A DNA stretch of 64,000 bases from Shewanella marina JCM 15074 (GTDB lineage: Bacteria; Pseudomonadota; Gammaproteobacteria; Enterobacterales; Shewanellaceae). Shown piece after piece: positions 22,863 to 33,241 of this stretch; the stretch's first letter is position 1, and each line of letters starts with the position of its first letter. The stretch covers positions 102,001 through 166,000 of the forward strand of contig NZ_BALM01000004.1 in assembly GCF_000614975.1 (NCBI RefSeq), in the 5' to 3' direction. A program made the translations under genes and the position numbers. Under the pieces are notes generated by a model. The model was not told the origin of the DNA and did no database searches. It worked only from the letters and a program-made list of their open reading frames with translations.

Positions 22863-24892
22863 CTACTTAACTCGCATACCAGGCTGTGCGCCTTCGTGTG
22901 GCTCTAAGATCCAAAGATCTTTCTTACCAGGACCCGCTGCAAGTACCATACCTTCAGATATACCAAAGCGCATCTTACGCGGTGCAAGGTTAGCCACCAT
23001 AACTGTTAGCTTACCTTCCAAGTCTTCAGGCTATAAGCTGATTTAATGCCGGCAAAAACTTGCTTAGTTACGCCGCCAAGATCGAGCTGTAGCTTTAATA
23101 GCTTATTGGCTTCTGGGACATGTTCAGCTTTGATGATTTTAGCAATACGTAGATCGATTTTAGCAAAGTCATCGAAGCTAATTTCATCACTGATTGGATC
23201 TAAATCTAATTCAGTTTCAGCCTTAGGCGCAGTTTCAATCGCTTGCAGGTTGTCCTTAGATGCGTCAACCATAGCTGCAACTTTATCTAGCTCAATACGT
23301 TGCATTAAAGCTTTGAAAGGCGCAATTTCATGGCCTGACATATCAGCCGCTAGATTATCCCATGTTAATGGTTGCTGCATAAATGCTTCAACATCTGCCG
23401 CTAGGCGAGGTAACACAGGCTTTAGGTAAGTGACCAAAATGCGGAATAAGTTTAGGGCATTTGAACAAACCTGATGTGCTTCTTCTTGTTTGTCTTCTTG
23501 CTTAACTAGTTGCCAAGGCGCTGCATCTGCAACATAGCCATTAGCGATATCAGCTAATGCCATTATTTCTCGCATTGCTTTACCGTATTCACGGGTCTCG
23601 TAAAACTCTGCAATTTGTTCTTGCTTAGCAATAAAGCTTTCTGCAAGTGAGTTATCCGCTACTTTGGCTAATTTGCCATCGAAGCGTTTAGTAATAAAAC
23701 CAGCAGTACGTGAAGCAAGGTTTACTAGCTTACCAACAAGATCTGAGTTTACACGTTGGGTAAAATCTTCAAGGTTTAAATCTAAGTCATCAATACGACT
23801 GCTTAACTTAGCTGCATAGTAATAACGTAAATACTCTGGATCTAAATGATCTAAATAGGTACGAGCCTTAATGAAGGTACCTTTAGATTTAGACATTTTG
23901 GCACCATTTACGGTTACATAACCATGTGCATAAACACTATTAGGTTGACGGTAACCTGCGCCTTCTAACATAGCCGGCCAAAATAGACTGTGGAAATAAA
24001 CGATATCTTTACCGATAAAGTGGTATAGCTCTGCTGTAGAGTCCTTACCCCAGAAATCATCAAAGTTGATATCATCACGCTTACTGCATAGGTTTTTAAA
24101 CGAGCCCATGTAACCGATAGGGGCATCTAACCATACATAGAAATATTTACCCGGTGCATCAGGAATTTCGAAACCGAAATAAGGTGCATCACGGCTGATA
24201 TCCCACTGCTGTAGGCCTTGCTCAAACCATTCGTTAAGCTTATTTGCCATCTCTTGTTGCAAAGCGCCTGAATGAGTCCACTCTTTTAACATGCCTTCAA
24301 ATGCAGGTAAGTCAAAAAAGAAATGTTCAGAGTCTTTCATGATAGGCGTGGCACCAGAAACAGCTGATTTAGGGTTGATTAAATCAGTTGTGCTATAAGT
24401 TGCACCACAGTTGTCACAGTTATCGCCATATTGGTCTTCTGACTTACAGCGAGGGCAGGTGCCTTTTACGAAGCGATCCGGTAAGAACATCTCTTTTTCA
24501 GGATCGAACAACTGTGAAATTGTTTTAGTTTTGATGTAGCCGCCATCACGTAATTTAAGATAAATATTGCTGGCTAATTCACGGTTCTCATCACTATGAG
24601 TACTGTGGTAGTTATCAAAACCAATACGGAAATCAGCGAAATCTTGTTGATGTTCACGATTTACGTTAGCAATCATCTCTTCAGGAGTGATACCTAGTTG
24701 CTGCGCCTTTAACATAATAGGTGTGCCATGAGCGTCATCAGCACAAATATAGTGGCATTCATGACCACGGAGTTTTTGATAGCGAGACCAGATGTCTGTC
24801 TGAATATATTCCAGCATATGACCTAAATGGATAGGGCCATTGGCATAAGGAAGTGCGCTTGTTACTAGAATTTTACGTTTTGAAGTTGCCAT
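22863..24892 (-). CDS. metG: Methionyl-tRNA synthetase, frame broken near 23030
   Basis: MetG charges tRNA-Met. The HIGH motif appears as HLGH (residues 22-25), a zinc-binding knuckle [18 protein letters not shown] is near 146-163, and KMSKSKGTF near 335. The C-terminal tRNA-binding OB domain ([12 protein letters not shown]) begins near 580. The reading frame breaks at residue 625: adding one C to AGCC (minus strand, near 23030) changes [12 protein letters not shown] into [20 protein letters not shown] and runs to a natural stop at 22863 with 676 residues, the E. coli length (677). An essential enzyme cannot easily be broken, so this is most likely a consensus error. Confidence 0.95.
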
Positions 24893-25051
24893 TTTTTCTC
24901 AAAATCGCCTTGGGCTTTGTACAATGGCATAGATACTAACCGAAAATAGTCTATGTTTCATCAAAAGTAGTGCTAACTGTGCTAAATCTACACTAATGTT
25001 TTCTACTTTTTCTGGTACACTTGCACAAATTCATCCAGAAGGGTACCTGCA

Positions 25052-26164
25052 TTGTCTGAATCATCCCCAGATTTTCAATTAAATGATGAGCTTCTTGGTC
25101 CTGTGTTGGCTATTTTAGACGCATTTATTGATCCTTATTTAGCAAAAGGTTTAGTTAGCGCTGGTTGTGTAACTAAATTGGCGATTACCGATAAACGTTT
25201 GCAGTTAGGTTTGGTTTATCCATATCCTTGCATGACTCAATATCGTGATACGGTGATGGCGTTAACTAATCAATTAGCCGTTATTGATGCGATTGATGAA
25301 GTTGAATGTGAAATTGATTTTCAGCCGACAACTTTTTCTGCCATCGGCGTTGAACCCATTGCCAATGTTAAGCAGATTATTGCGGTTGCTTCTGGCAAAG
25401 GTGGTGTAGGTAAATCAACGACAGCGGTAAACCTAGCGTTAGCTTTAGCTGCTGAAGGTGCGCAAGTTGGTATCCTTGATGCTGATATTTATGGTCCATC
25501 AATTCCATTAATGTTAGGTGTTGAAGGTTTTAGACCGGTAGCTGCTGGTGAAAAACAGATGACTGCTGCTCAGGCTCATGGTATTACCGCACAGTCTATT
25601 GGTTTTATGCTTGGTGAAGGTGAAGCCGCAGTATGGCGCGGTCCGATGGCTGCGGGTGCATTAGTACAATTACTTAATGAAACCCAATGGCCTGAACTTG
25701 ATTATCTCGTGATCGACATGCCACCAGGAACTGGTGATATCCAGTTAACGTTGTCTCAAAAAGTGCCTGTAAGTGGTGCCGTAATCGTGACAACGCCGCA
25801 AGATATCGCACTTGCTGATGCGCAAAAAGGCGTATCTATGTTCCAAAAAGTGAACATTCCTGTGCTAGGTATTGTTGAGAATATGAGCTTCCATTTATGC
25901 CCTGAGTGTGGTCATAAAGAACATCCATTTGGTACCCATGGTGGTAGCAAAATGGCACAGCGTTATAACGTGCCATTATTAGGTGAACTGCCGTTGCAGT
26001 TAAATATCCGTGAAGATATGGATAATGGTATGCCAACCGTGATTCACTCACCTGGATCAGAAGTGGCAAATATTTATCGTAGTATTGCCCGTAAAGTGGG
26101 TGCAGAGTTGGCATTAAGCCGTCAACAAGCTAATGTTTCTATCAGTATATCAGATGACGAGTAA
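25052..26164 (+). CDS. apbC: Iron-sulfur cluster carrier protein ApbC (Mrp)
   Basis: A 370-residue P-loop ATPase that carries and transfers 4Fe-4S clusters. The N-terminal MIP18/DUF59-like domain (about residues 10-90) precedes the deviant Walker [18 protein letters not shown] (near 113). The CPECG motif with the two cluster-binding cysteines is near residue 283. It begins with TTG at 25052, preceded by GAAGGG. It is divergent from metG, an arrangement also found in E. coli (metG-mrp). Confidence 0.94.
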   Translation: MSESSPDFQLNDELLGPVLAILDAFIDPYLAKGLVSAGCVTKLAITDKRLQLGLVYPYPCMTQYRDTVMALTNQLAVIDAIDEVECEIDFQPTTFSAIGVEPIANVKQIIAVASGKGGVGKSTTAVNLALALAAEGAQVGILDADIYGPSIPLMLGVEGFRPVAAGEKQMTAAQAHGITAQSIGFMLGEGEAAVWRGPMAAGALVQLLNETQWPELDYLVIDMPPGTGDIQLTLSQKVPVSGAVIVTTPQDIALADAQKGVSMFQKVNIPVLGIVENMSFHLCPECGHKEHPFGTHGGSKMAQRYNVPLLGELPLQLNIREDMDNGMPTVIHSPGSEVANIYRSIARKVGAELALSRQQANVSISISDDE

Positions 26165-26170
26165 AGTAAA

Positions 26171-26815
26171 ATGAGTATGAGTTCGCAGCAATGTGTCATT
26201 ATTGGCATCGCAGGGGCATCAGCATCAGGTAAGAGTTTAATTGCAAATACCATTTATAACGAACTATGCCGTGACTTAGGCACAGATCAAATTGGTGTGA
26301 TCAATGAAGATGCTTACTACAAAGATCAAAGCCACATGTCAATGGATGAGCGGGTTCTTACTAATTATGATCACCCTAAAGCGTTAGATCATGCCTTGCT
26401 AGCTGAGCATTTAACTCAATTAAAGCAAGGACAAGAAGTTCATATTCCATGTTACAGTTATAAAGAACATACTCGTACGGATACCACCGTTGATATGACC
26501 CCAAAGAAGGTGATTATTCTTGAAGGTATTTTGTTATTAACTGATCCTAAGCTACGTGAATTAATGGATGCGAGTGTATTTATGGATACACCATTAGATA
26601 TCTGTTTTTTACGTCGTTTAACGCGTGATGTTGCTGAACGTGGTCGTACCATGGAGTCAGTAATTAGTCAGTATCAACAAACGGTTAGACCTATGTTCTT
26701 GCAGTTTATTGAACCATCAAAACAGTATGCCGATATTATTGTTCCACGTGGTGGTAAAAACCGCATTGCGACTGATATATTAAAAACACGTATTCAGCAT
26801 TTATTAGCTAAATAA
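26171..26815 (+). CDS. udk: Uridine kinase
   Basis: Udk phosphorylates uridine and cytidine in pyrimidine salvage. The P-loop [14 protein letters not shown] is at residues 12-25, followed by NEDAYYKD and [12 protein letters not shown], and the lid segment [13 protein letters not shown]. 214 residues is standard (213 in E. coli). It lies 6 bases after apbC and 26 bases before dcd; udk-dcd is a conserved nucleotide-metabolism pair. Confidence 0.96.
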   Translation: MSMSSQQCVIIGIAGASASGKSLIANTIYNELCRDLGTDQIGVINEDAYYKDQSHMSMDERVLTNYDHPKALDHALLAEHLTQLKQGQEVHIPCYSYKEHTRTDTTVDMTPKKVIILEGILLLTDPKLRELMDASVFMDTPLDICFLRRLTRDVAERGRTMESVISQYQQTVRPMFLQFIEPSKQYADIIVPRGGKNRIATDILKTRIQHLLAK

Positions 26816-26841
26816 GTGTAAGTAGGGAGTTAAAGTATTAA

Positions 26842-27424
26842 ATGCGTTTAACTGATATTGAAATCGAGCAATGTCTTGATGATGGCACGATTGTGATGTC
26901 ACCACGTCCAGATGCTGATGCCATTAGTGGTGTGAGTGTTGATGTACGTTTAGGCGACCAATTTCGTGTATTTAAAGCTCATAGTGCCCCTTATATTGAT
27001 TTAAGTGGCCCGAGTATTGAAGTACAAGCTGCACTTGATTTAGTGATGAGCGATAAAATCGAAATCGCCGAGGGTGACGCTTTTTTCCTACATCCTGGTG
27101 AATTAGCGTTAGCTGTTACTTATGAAAGTGTCACTTTACCAGCGGATATCGTTGGTTGGTTAGATGGTCGTTCATCTTTAGCCCGTTTAGTTAATGGTGC
27201 ACGTTACCGCTCATCGTATCGATCCAGGTTGGCAAGGTAAGATTGTGCTTGAGTTTTATAATAGCGGTAAGTTGCCTTTAGCTCTTCGCCCTATGATGAC
27301 AATTGGTGCATTGAACTTCGAACGTTTGAATCATCCTGTGGCAAAACCTTATAACAAGCGTAAAAATGCCAAGTATAAGGATCAACAAGAAGCTGTTGCT
27401 AGTCGGATTAGTCAGGACAAGTAA
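26842..27424 (+). CDS. dcd: dCTP deaminase, frame broken near 27190
   Basis: Dcd converts dCTP to dUTP, feeding thymidylate synthesis. The first frame covers [12 protein letters not shown] to [13 protein letters not shown]; the active-site Glu/Arg/Ser segment GRSSLARLG sits at the break. The second frame continues [23 protein letters not shown] to the end. Observed TTAGTTAATG needs two more bases (TTAGGTTTAATG) to read [14 protein letters not shown] and give 194 residues, matching E. coli (193). This and the YdiJ break are the only two-base losses. The stop codon overlaps the pabC start by one base. Confidence 0.93.
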
Positions 27425-28239
27425 TGGTGACACGTTGGGTAAATGGAATACCTGAATCTTTTGTCAGTGTTTCTGACCGTGGATTTAATTATGGCGATGG
27501 TTTGTTCGCGACAATGCGAATCGAGTGTGGTCGGATCCAATTACTTAATTGTCATTTAGCAAGATTAAGCCAAGGCGCGATGCGTCTTGGCTTTTGTTGG
27601 CAGGCGTCAAGTGAGTTAATGACGTTACTTGAGGATATTGCCAGCAAATTAAATCGCGCTTGTATCAAGTTACAACTCTCTCGTGGACAGGGAGGACGCG
27701 GTTATGCTGCGCCTGAGTCTGTCAATGTCACCGAAGTCATTTCAGTTTCAGATTTTCCGCAGCATTACCAGCAATGGCAACAGCAAGGTATTAAATTGTG
27801 CCGTTCAGATATTCAGTTAGGACAGCAATCAAGACTCGCTGGTATAAAACATCTGAATCGATTAGAGCAAGTGTTAATTAAATCCTCTGTATTGCATCAA
27901 CTTTATCAAGATTGGTTAGTTTTAGATTGTAATAACAATGTCATTGAATCATCAGTTGCCAATCTTTTTATAATTAATGATAAGCAAGTCATCACCCCAT
28001 CAATCCATTATAGTGGTGTTGCCGGTGTCATGCGTGAACAAGTGATTATTGCGCTACTTGAGTTAGGCTATAACGTTAAAATAGCCGATTTATCAATATC
28101 AGAACTATTTGCTGCTGAGCATATATGGTTAACGAATAGCTTATTTGGCATTGTCGACGTTATTCAAGTTGAGCAACAACATAAACCCATTTCTTTATTG
28201 AGTGCAGTATTAAGGCAGAGATTGTCGGTACAGTTATGA
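27424..28239 (+). CDS. pabC: Aminodeoxychorismate lyase PabC
   Basis: A 271-residue fold-type IV PLP enzyme that forms 4-aminobenzoate for folate from 4-amino-4-deoxychorismate. The FSVSDRGFNYGDGLF-like N-terminus (SVSDRGFNYGDGLFATMR), the PLP lysine in GIKHLNRLEQV and the ESSVANLFI motif are typical. It starts within the dcd stop codon (TAATG) and overlaps mltG by four bases (ATGA), indicating translational coupling. Confidence 0.92.
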   Translation: MVTRWVNGIPESFVSVSDRGFNYGDGLFATMRIECGRIQLLNCHLARLSQGAMRLGFCWQASSELMTLLEDIASKLNRACIKLQLSRGQGGRGYAAPESVNVTEVISVSDFPQHYQQWQQQGIKLCRSDIQLGQQSRLAGIKHLNRLEQVLIKSSVLHQLYQDWLVLDCNNNVIESSVANLFIINDKQVITPSIHYSGVAGVMREQVIIALLELGYNVKIADLSISELFAAEHIWLTNSLFGIVDVIQVEQQHKPISLLSAVLRQRLSVQL

Positions 28240-29249
28240 AAAAAGTATTAATTATATTAGTGGTATTGCTTAGTATCAGTCTTGTCGCGATTTTAGGCGG
28301 TGCATATTGGGGCTATCAGCAAGTACTCGGCTTTGGCAATAGTCAGCTTAATGTTAACGAACAAGGTCAAGAGCTTACTGTAACACGTGGCATGTCGTTA
28401 ATTGCATTGGGCAATAAACTACATGAACAGGGCATCATTAAAGAAACATGGCCATTAAAGGTTTTTGTTAAATTAGACCCAAGTAAAGCGCATATTAGAA
28501 GTGGTTTGTATGAACTTACGTCAAGTATGACGGTAAATGATTTATTAAATAATTTAGTTAACGGTAAAGTTAAAATATTTTCAGTCACTTTAGTTGAGGG
28601 GCAAACGATTAAAGAGTGGCGTGCTCAATTAGATAAATTACCGCATTTGGTTGTGACAGAGCAGATGTTTGATGATGTACTTGCGCAACATGGTGACGAT
28701 TCTAATTTACCTGAAGGAAAGTTTTTCCCTGATACTTATCATTATCAAGCTGAAGAAAATGCTAAGGTGCTGCTGAATCAAAGTTACCTAGAGATGCAAG
28801 CTAACCTAGCTAAAGCATGGCAAGGCCGTGCTAAAAACTTACCATTAAAAACGCCTTATGAATTGCTGATCCTAGCTTCTATTATTGAAAAAGAAACTGG
28901 ACAGGCTGGTGAGCGTGATGTGATCTCGGCCGTGTTTATTAATCGGTTACGCAAAGGCATGCGCTTACAAACTGATCCTACTGTGATTTATGGTATGGGA
29001 GATAAGTTTGATGGCAATATCCGCCGTCAAGATTTATTAACGACGACACCGTTTAACACTTACAGAATTAAAGGCTTACCGCCAACACCTATCGCTGCGC
29101 CTGGTCTCGCTTCATTAATGGCTGCAGCGCACCCAGCTAATGTGGATTATTTATACTTTGTCTCGAAGAATGACGGCAGTCATGTTTTTTCAAAGACATT
29201 AGCTGAGCATAATCGAGCGGTAAACAAGTATCAGAGAAATAGAAAATGA
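28236..29249 (+). CDS. mltG: Endolytic peptidoglycan transglycosylase MltG (YceG)
   Basis: An inner-membrane lytic transglycosylase that cuts nascent glycan strands and sets their length. One N-terminal transmembrane helix spans residues 4-26, a LysM-like domain follows, and the catalytic motif [14 protein letters not shown] (catalytic Glu in IIEKE) lies near residue 212. [17 protein letters not shown] is the family signature. 337 residues is normal. It overlaps pabC and tmk by four bases each (ATGA). Confidence 0.94.
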   Translation: MKKVLIILVVLLSISLVAILGGAYWGYQQVLGFGNSQLNVNEQGQELTVTRGMSLIALGNKLHEQGIIKETWPLKVFVKLDPSKAHIRSGLYELTSSMTVNDLLNNLVNGKVKIFSVTLVEGQTIKEWRAQLDKLPHLVVTEQMFDDVLAQHGDDSNLPEGKFFPDTYHYQAEENAKVLLNQSYLEMQANLAKAWQGRAKNLPLKTPYELLILASIIEKETGQAGERDVISAVFINRLRKGMRLQTDPTVIYGMGDKFDGNIRRQDLLTTTPFNTYRIKGLPPTPIAAPGLASLMAAAHPANVDYLYFVSKNDGSHVFSKTLAEHNRAVNKYQRNRK

Positions 29250-29877
29250 TTGATAAAAAAGCAAAGTTTGTCGTAATAGAAGGCCTAGAAGGTGCGGGCA
29301 AATCAAGTGCAGTTGCTTTGGTTAAGCAATTTATTTTAGAACATACAGGTATTGAGCCTGTGTGCACCCGTGAGCCTGGTGGTACACCGCTAGCTGAAAA
29401 AATTAGAGACTTAGTCAAAATTGCAGAGGCTAATGACCCACTTTGTGATGAAGCCGAATGTTTATTACTTTACGCTGCACGTGCACAACTGATTGCCAAT
29501 GTTATTAAACCTGCGTTAAGCCAAGGTACATGGGTACTAGGTGATCGACATAATCTATCATCACTCGCTTATCAAGCGGTGGCCGTGGTCTAATGCCATT
29601 AGTGAAATCGGTAAGCGATGTGACCTTAAAAGGCTTTAAACCCGACTTAACCTTGTACTTGGATATTGATCCTAAACTGGGCTTAACTCGTGCTGCTGCA
29701 CGCGGAGAACTTGATCGTATTGAACAACAAGCTATTGAGTTTTTTGAACGCGCAAGAGCAACCTACTTAAGCTTAGCGGCGGAAGATGACAGCATTGTCG
29801 TGATTGATGCTAGCCAAGAGATGGCAAAAGTTCATCAAGACATTATCAGTCAACTACAAGCTCAGGATTGGGCGTAA
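29246..29877 (+). CDS. tmk: Thymidylate kinase, frame broken near 29576
   Basis: Tmk phosphorylates dTMP to dTDP, an essential step. The P-loop [11 protein letters not shown] is at residues 11-21, and [12 protein letters not shown] with the substrate-binding arginine follows. The DR motif (GDRHNLSS) is near residue 96. The frame breaks at TATCAAGCGG: restoring GGCGG gives [15 protein letters not shown] and a protein of 210 residues, as in E. coli (213). The loss of one G from a GG pair fits the window-wide error pattern. Stop overlaps the start of holB (TAATG). Confidence 0.94.
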
Positions 29878-30785
29878 TGGAGCACTTGCCTTGGCTTGAT
29901 TTACCGCTTAAACATTTTTTGCGGCAATTGAAGTTGCAACAATTACCTCATGCCATTTTATTACCGGTAGAGCAAGGTTTTGGCGGCGCTATTCTTGCAC
30001 AAGATATGGCACAAGCTGCGTTGTGCCAAAATGCAACAGATATTGGTGCCTGCGGTCATTGTAGAAGTTGTCAGCTATTCGCTGCCAAAAACCATCCTGA
30101 TTTTTATACTATTTCAGCAGATGGACAGCAGATCAAAGTTGAACAAATTAGAAGCTTAAGTCAGCAGCTATCATCGACATCATCGCAGGGCGGTTATCGT
30201 GTGGCTTTGATTAATCAATGTGAACGTTTAAATCAAGCTTCGGCTAATGCGTTATTAAAAACGTTGGAAGAGCCGGGCAGTCAAACTCTGATTATTTTAC
30301 AGGCTGATATCGCAAGCCGATTATTAGCGACAATCAGTAGCCGTTGCCAACGAGTGCCATTTCAAACGCCAAGCCGACTAGAATTAAAAGCATGGTTAGC
30401 CAATTTTCATCAGTCTCAGAGCGATGTGACATGGTGTTTGCCAGTTGTCGGTGGGCCATTGATATTAAGAGGGTTATTGCAATCTGGCCAATATCAACAA
30501 TTACTTGATTTTAGACGTGACTGGGCTAAAAGCTTATCATCCGGGCATATTGAAGGTAGCTTACAAACATTAACTGAGGTCACCATCATAAATGCCTTAC
30601 AGGTGCTTTATTTATTATTGCGTCAGCATATGATTAAACAAAATGACATGGATGCTTTTAAGCGACTTGCGGTAGCTGAATTAGCGAATTCAGTGATGTT
30701 ACAAGTTGATAAGTTGCTTACTATGTCGAGCGTAAATTATTTAGGATTATGTCAACAATTTGTAGGCCAATATCGTGCAATTTAA
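29877..30785 (+). CDS. holB: DNA polymerase III subunit delta' HolB
   Basis: The delta-prime subunit of the clamp loader. A zinc module CGHCRSC with an upstream cysteine (LCQNATDIGAC) spans about residues 47-60. The sensor segment LNQASANALLKTLEEP is near 118. There is no functional Walker A, as expected for delta-prime. The start was chosen as ATG 29877, overlapping the tmk stop; an in-frame TTG nine bases earlier is less likely. Length of about 302 residues is close to E. coli (334). Confidence 0.93.
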   Translation: MEHLPWLDLPLKHFLRQLKLQQLPHAILLPVEQGFGGAILAQDMAQAALCQNATDIGACGHCRSCQLFAAKNHPDFYTISADGQQIKVEQIRSLSQQLSSTSSQGGYRVALINQCERLNQASANALLKTLEEPGSQTLIILQADIASRLLATISSRCQRVPFQTPSRLELKAWLANFHQSQSDVTWCLPVVGGPLILRGLLQSGQYQQLLDFRRDWAKSLSSGHIEGSLQTLTEVTIINALQVLYLLLRQHMIKQNDMDAFKRLAVAELANSVMLQVDKLLTMSSVNYLGLCQQFVGQYRAI

Positions 30786-30827
30786 TGGCGTTTTGGTTTA
30801 TCAAATATAGATAGGTTAGGATTTGTT

Positions 30828-31616
30828 TTGTTAATTGATTCACATTGTCATTTAGACCGTTTAAAGATAGCCCCCGATCATGACTCATTAGTTGATGTTA
30901 TTGCAGAGGCGAAACGCCGTGGTGTTGATTATATGTTGTGTGTCAACGTACGTCAGCAGGGCTTTGAGGCAATGCGCGACCGTATGGCGAGCTTTGAAAA
31001 TGTTTTTTTATCTGCAGGTGTCCATCCGCTTGATGTTAAAGAGGGGCTAGAAGTCGCTGGCTTAAGCCAATATGCAACCGATAAACGTGTTGTTGCTATC
31101 GGCGAAACGGGTCTTGATTACTTTTATTCGCCTGAAACAAAAGCAATACAACAAGATTGTTTTGAGAAACAAATTGATGTTGCAGTTGAGGTGGGCAAAC
31201 CGCTTATTATCCATACCCGTGGTGCCCGTGAAGATACCATTGCGATGTTAAAGCAAGGACATGCTGATAAGGTTGGTGGCGTGCTGCACTGCTTTACTGA
31301 AGACTGGGATATGGCTAAGGCCGCAATGGATTTAGGTTTTTACATTTCCATCTCTGGTATCGTGACGTTTAAAAATGCGGGAGAGTTGCGTACTGTTGTA
31401 CGAAAAATTCCTAAAGATAGGTTATTGGTTGAAACGGATTCGCCTTATTTAGCGCCGATCCCTTATCGTGGTAAAGAGAATCAACCTGCATTTGTACGTG
31501 ATGTCGCTGAATTTGTTGCTGAAGTACGCGGTGAGAAATATGAAGAGTTAGCTGAATTTACGTCAAATAACTTCTTTGCCTTATTCAAGGATGCAGCAAA
31601 GCTAGTTGGCCGTTAG
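30828..31616 (+). CDS. TatD-family metal-dependent hydrolase (YcfH)
   Basis: A 262-residue TIM-barrel hydrolase related to TatD DNases. Metal ligands appear in DSHCHLD (residues 4-10), GETGLDYFY (near 92), HTRGA (near 128), HCFT (near 154) and ETDSPYLAP (near 203). It starts with TTG. Gene order pabC-mltG-tmk-holB-ycfH is that of E. coli, and the group ends at the terminator near 31735. The substrate (3' DNA/RNA ends or D-aminoacyl substrates) is uncertain. Confidence 0.92.
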   Translation: MLIDSHCHLDRLKIAPDHDSLVDVIAEAKRRGVDYMLCVNVRQQGFEAMRDRMASFENVFLSAGVHPLDVKEGLEVAGLSQYATDKRVVAIGETGLDYFYSPETKAIQQDCFEKQIDVAVEVGKPLIIHTRGAREDTIAMLKQGHADKVGGVLHCFTEDWDMAKAAMDLGFYISISGIVTFKNAGELRTVVRKIPKDRLLVETDSPYLAPIPYRGKENQPAFVRDVAEFVAEVRGEKYEELAEFTSNNFFALFKDAAKLVGR

Positions 31617-31721
31617 TTCGTTTTATTTCTCCATAAAAAAAGGCCCAAAACTATTCCAATTGTCTTAGGCCTAGGGGAACTTTAATTTGTTGTTAACTTA
31701 GCTATATTGTAGTCAATAAAA

Positions 31722-31750
31722 AAAAAATCGCCTTATAAAGGCGATTTTTT
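31722..31750. terminator. Bidirectional terminator between tatD-family gene and rsmF
   Basis: AAAAAATCGCCTT-ATA-AAGGCGATTTTTT, symmetrical. A second weaker stem (AGGCC ... GGCCT, around 31640-31672) lies nearer the plus-strand gene. Confidence 0.92.
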
Positions 31751-31770
31751 ATTCATAAGTGAGTGCAATT

Positions 31771-33183
31771 TTAGATACTAATTGCATTATCATGCACTAA
31801 TTCACGTGGCAAACTGTTTTTTAATCTATGACCTAAATGCTTTGCTAAGCCAAGTGGGGCACCATGCAAACATAAGATTATTTCACCTTGAGCTTGGGTC
31901 GGTTCAGTTAAACTAATATCTCTTCCCATTAAATATTGCTGGGCTTGCGCAGGAGTGAGTTCAATAGTTTTAGTGCTTGATTGTCCAAATGCCATAATCG
32001 CCTCGTAACGCACTTTAAACCCCTTTTTAATGGTATCAGCAAGCTTGAGACCAATTCGTTGGAAGCGCATTTTACCAGTGAGTACGGCAAATGGTTTAGG
32101 GAAAAGCCAATATTCCTCATCACGAGTCATGATGTCACCAGCAGGTAAATTCAGTCCTAACTGTTGACTAAAGTAATCGTTAATGGCATCTACTTGTTTA
32201 CGGCTAGCAAAATTAAACGGGAAGTTTTTTTGTTTTCTAGGTTCTGCAGCTTGACGTTCACAACTGCCTAATTTCTTGAATTTTGCAACAAAGAAACCTT
32301 CACTGTCATATATTTGTGGCCAGACGTGTAAGAATCCTTCTTCCGTACAAGCCTTATTAGCATCCTCAAATAGATTATTTAATGGTACTACTTCGACTAA
32401 ATCTGCATATTTATTAATTAAATGCAGACAGATATCTTGGTTTTCACGGCGATTTAAAGTGCATGTTGAATAGACTAAAGTCCCGCCAGGTTTTAATGCA
32501 ACAAAAGCCGACTCTATCAGTGCTTGCTGAGTCGTTGCGATCGCTTCTACATCTGCAATATCCCAGCTTTTTAGTGCATCAGGGTCTTTACGTACGGTGC
32601 CTTCACCGCCACATGGCGCATCGAGTAAAATCGCATCGAAGCTTTCGTATAAATACTCACCAAAAACCCTGCCGTCAAAATGGGTTAGAGCGCAATTGGT
32701 TACGCCCATTCGCTGTACATTAGCGTGCAGTACTTTTACCCGGCTTGATGAATATTCATTAGCAATCAATAAGCCATTATTATTCATTAATGCGGCTATT
32801 TGAGTGGTTTTAGAGCCTGGAGCTGAGGCAACGTCTAACACTAATTCAGGTATTAAACCATGATCAAACAGTGCGGTTGGTGGCAGCATAGAGCTTGCTT
32901 CTTGGATATAGAATAAACCTTGTAAATGTTCAACCACATTACCGAGTTGAATATCGCTGGGGATGCTTATCCAAAACCCGTCTTGACACCAAGGTATCGG
33001 ACTAAACTGCCAGCCCTTTGCAGACATCAATTCAATAAAATCAGCGCTACTAATTTTTAAGGTATTAACCCTAATTGATGTTCTAAGTGGCTGACTACTA
33101 TAGTGGATAAAATCTTCCATGCTAAGATGTGCAGGTAAGTCGTTGGCGATATATTGGATAAAATTTGGGTTAATTTGAATCAT
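31771..33183 (-). CDS. rsmF: 16S rRNA m5C1407 methyltransferase RsmF
   Basis: RsmF methylates C1407 of 16S rRNA. The SAM motif DVASAPGSKTTQIA lies near residue 117, DAPCGGEGTVRKD with the conserved PC cysteine near 188, and STCTLNRRENQ with the TC nucleophile near 239. A C-terminal PUA-like region (residues ~380-470) includes LMGRDISL. The start at 33183 (MIQINPNFIQYIAND) was chosen because 60 further in-frame residues upstream do not resemble the family. The resulting 470 residues agree with E. coli (479). The true start leaves room for divergent promoters with the next gene. Confidence 0.9.
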   Translation of the reverse strand: MIQINPNFIQYIANDLPAHLSMEDFIHYSSQPLRTSIRVNTLKISSADFIELMSAKGWQFSPIPWCQDGFWISIPSDIQLGNVVEHLQGLFYIQEASSMLPPTALFDHGLIPELVLDVASAPGSKTTQIAALMNNNGLLIANEYSSSRVKVLHANVQRMGVTNCALTHFDGRVFGEYLYESFDAILLDAPCGGEGTVRKDPDALKSWDIADVEAIATTQQALIESAFVALKPGGTLVYSTCTLNRRENQDICLHLINKYADLVEVVPLNNLFEDANKACTEEGFLHVWPQIYDSEGFFVAKFKKLGSCERQAAEPRKQKNFPFNFASRKQVDAINDYFSQQLGLNLPAGDIMTRDEEYWLFPKPFAVLTGKMRFQRIGLKLADTIKKGFKVRYEAIMAFGQSSTKTIELTPAQAQQYLMGRDISLTEPTQAQGEIILCLHGAPLGLAKHLGHRLKNSLPRELVHDNAISI

Positions 33184-33241
33184 ATGGCATTTATACAAGC
33201 GTCTTTGTTCGCAATTATACCAGTTTAAGGATGATGTTAGG

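Noticed and set aside
23046..23429. 127-codon open frame on the plus strand opposite metG
   Set aside because: It is antisense to a conserved gene, has Ser/Ala/Arg-rich composition typical of a shadow frame and no ribosome-binding site.
29246..29877. tmk split into two separate genes
   Set aside because: Each half lacks essential parts of the enzyme and one added base restores the family sequence.
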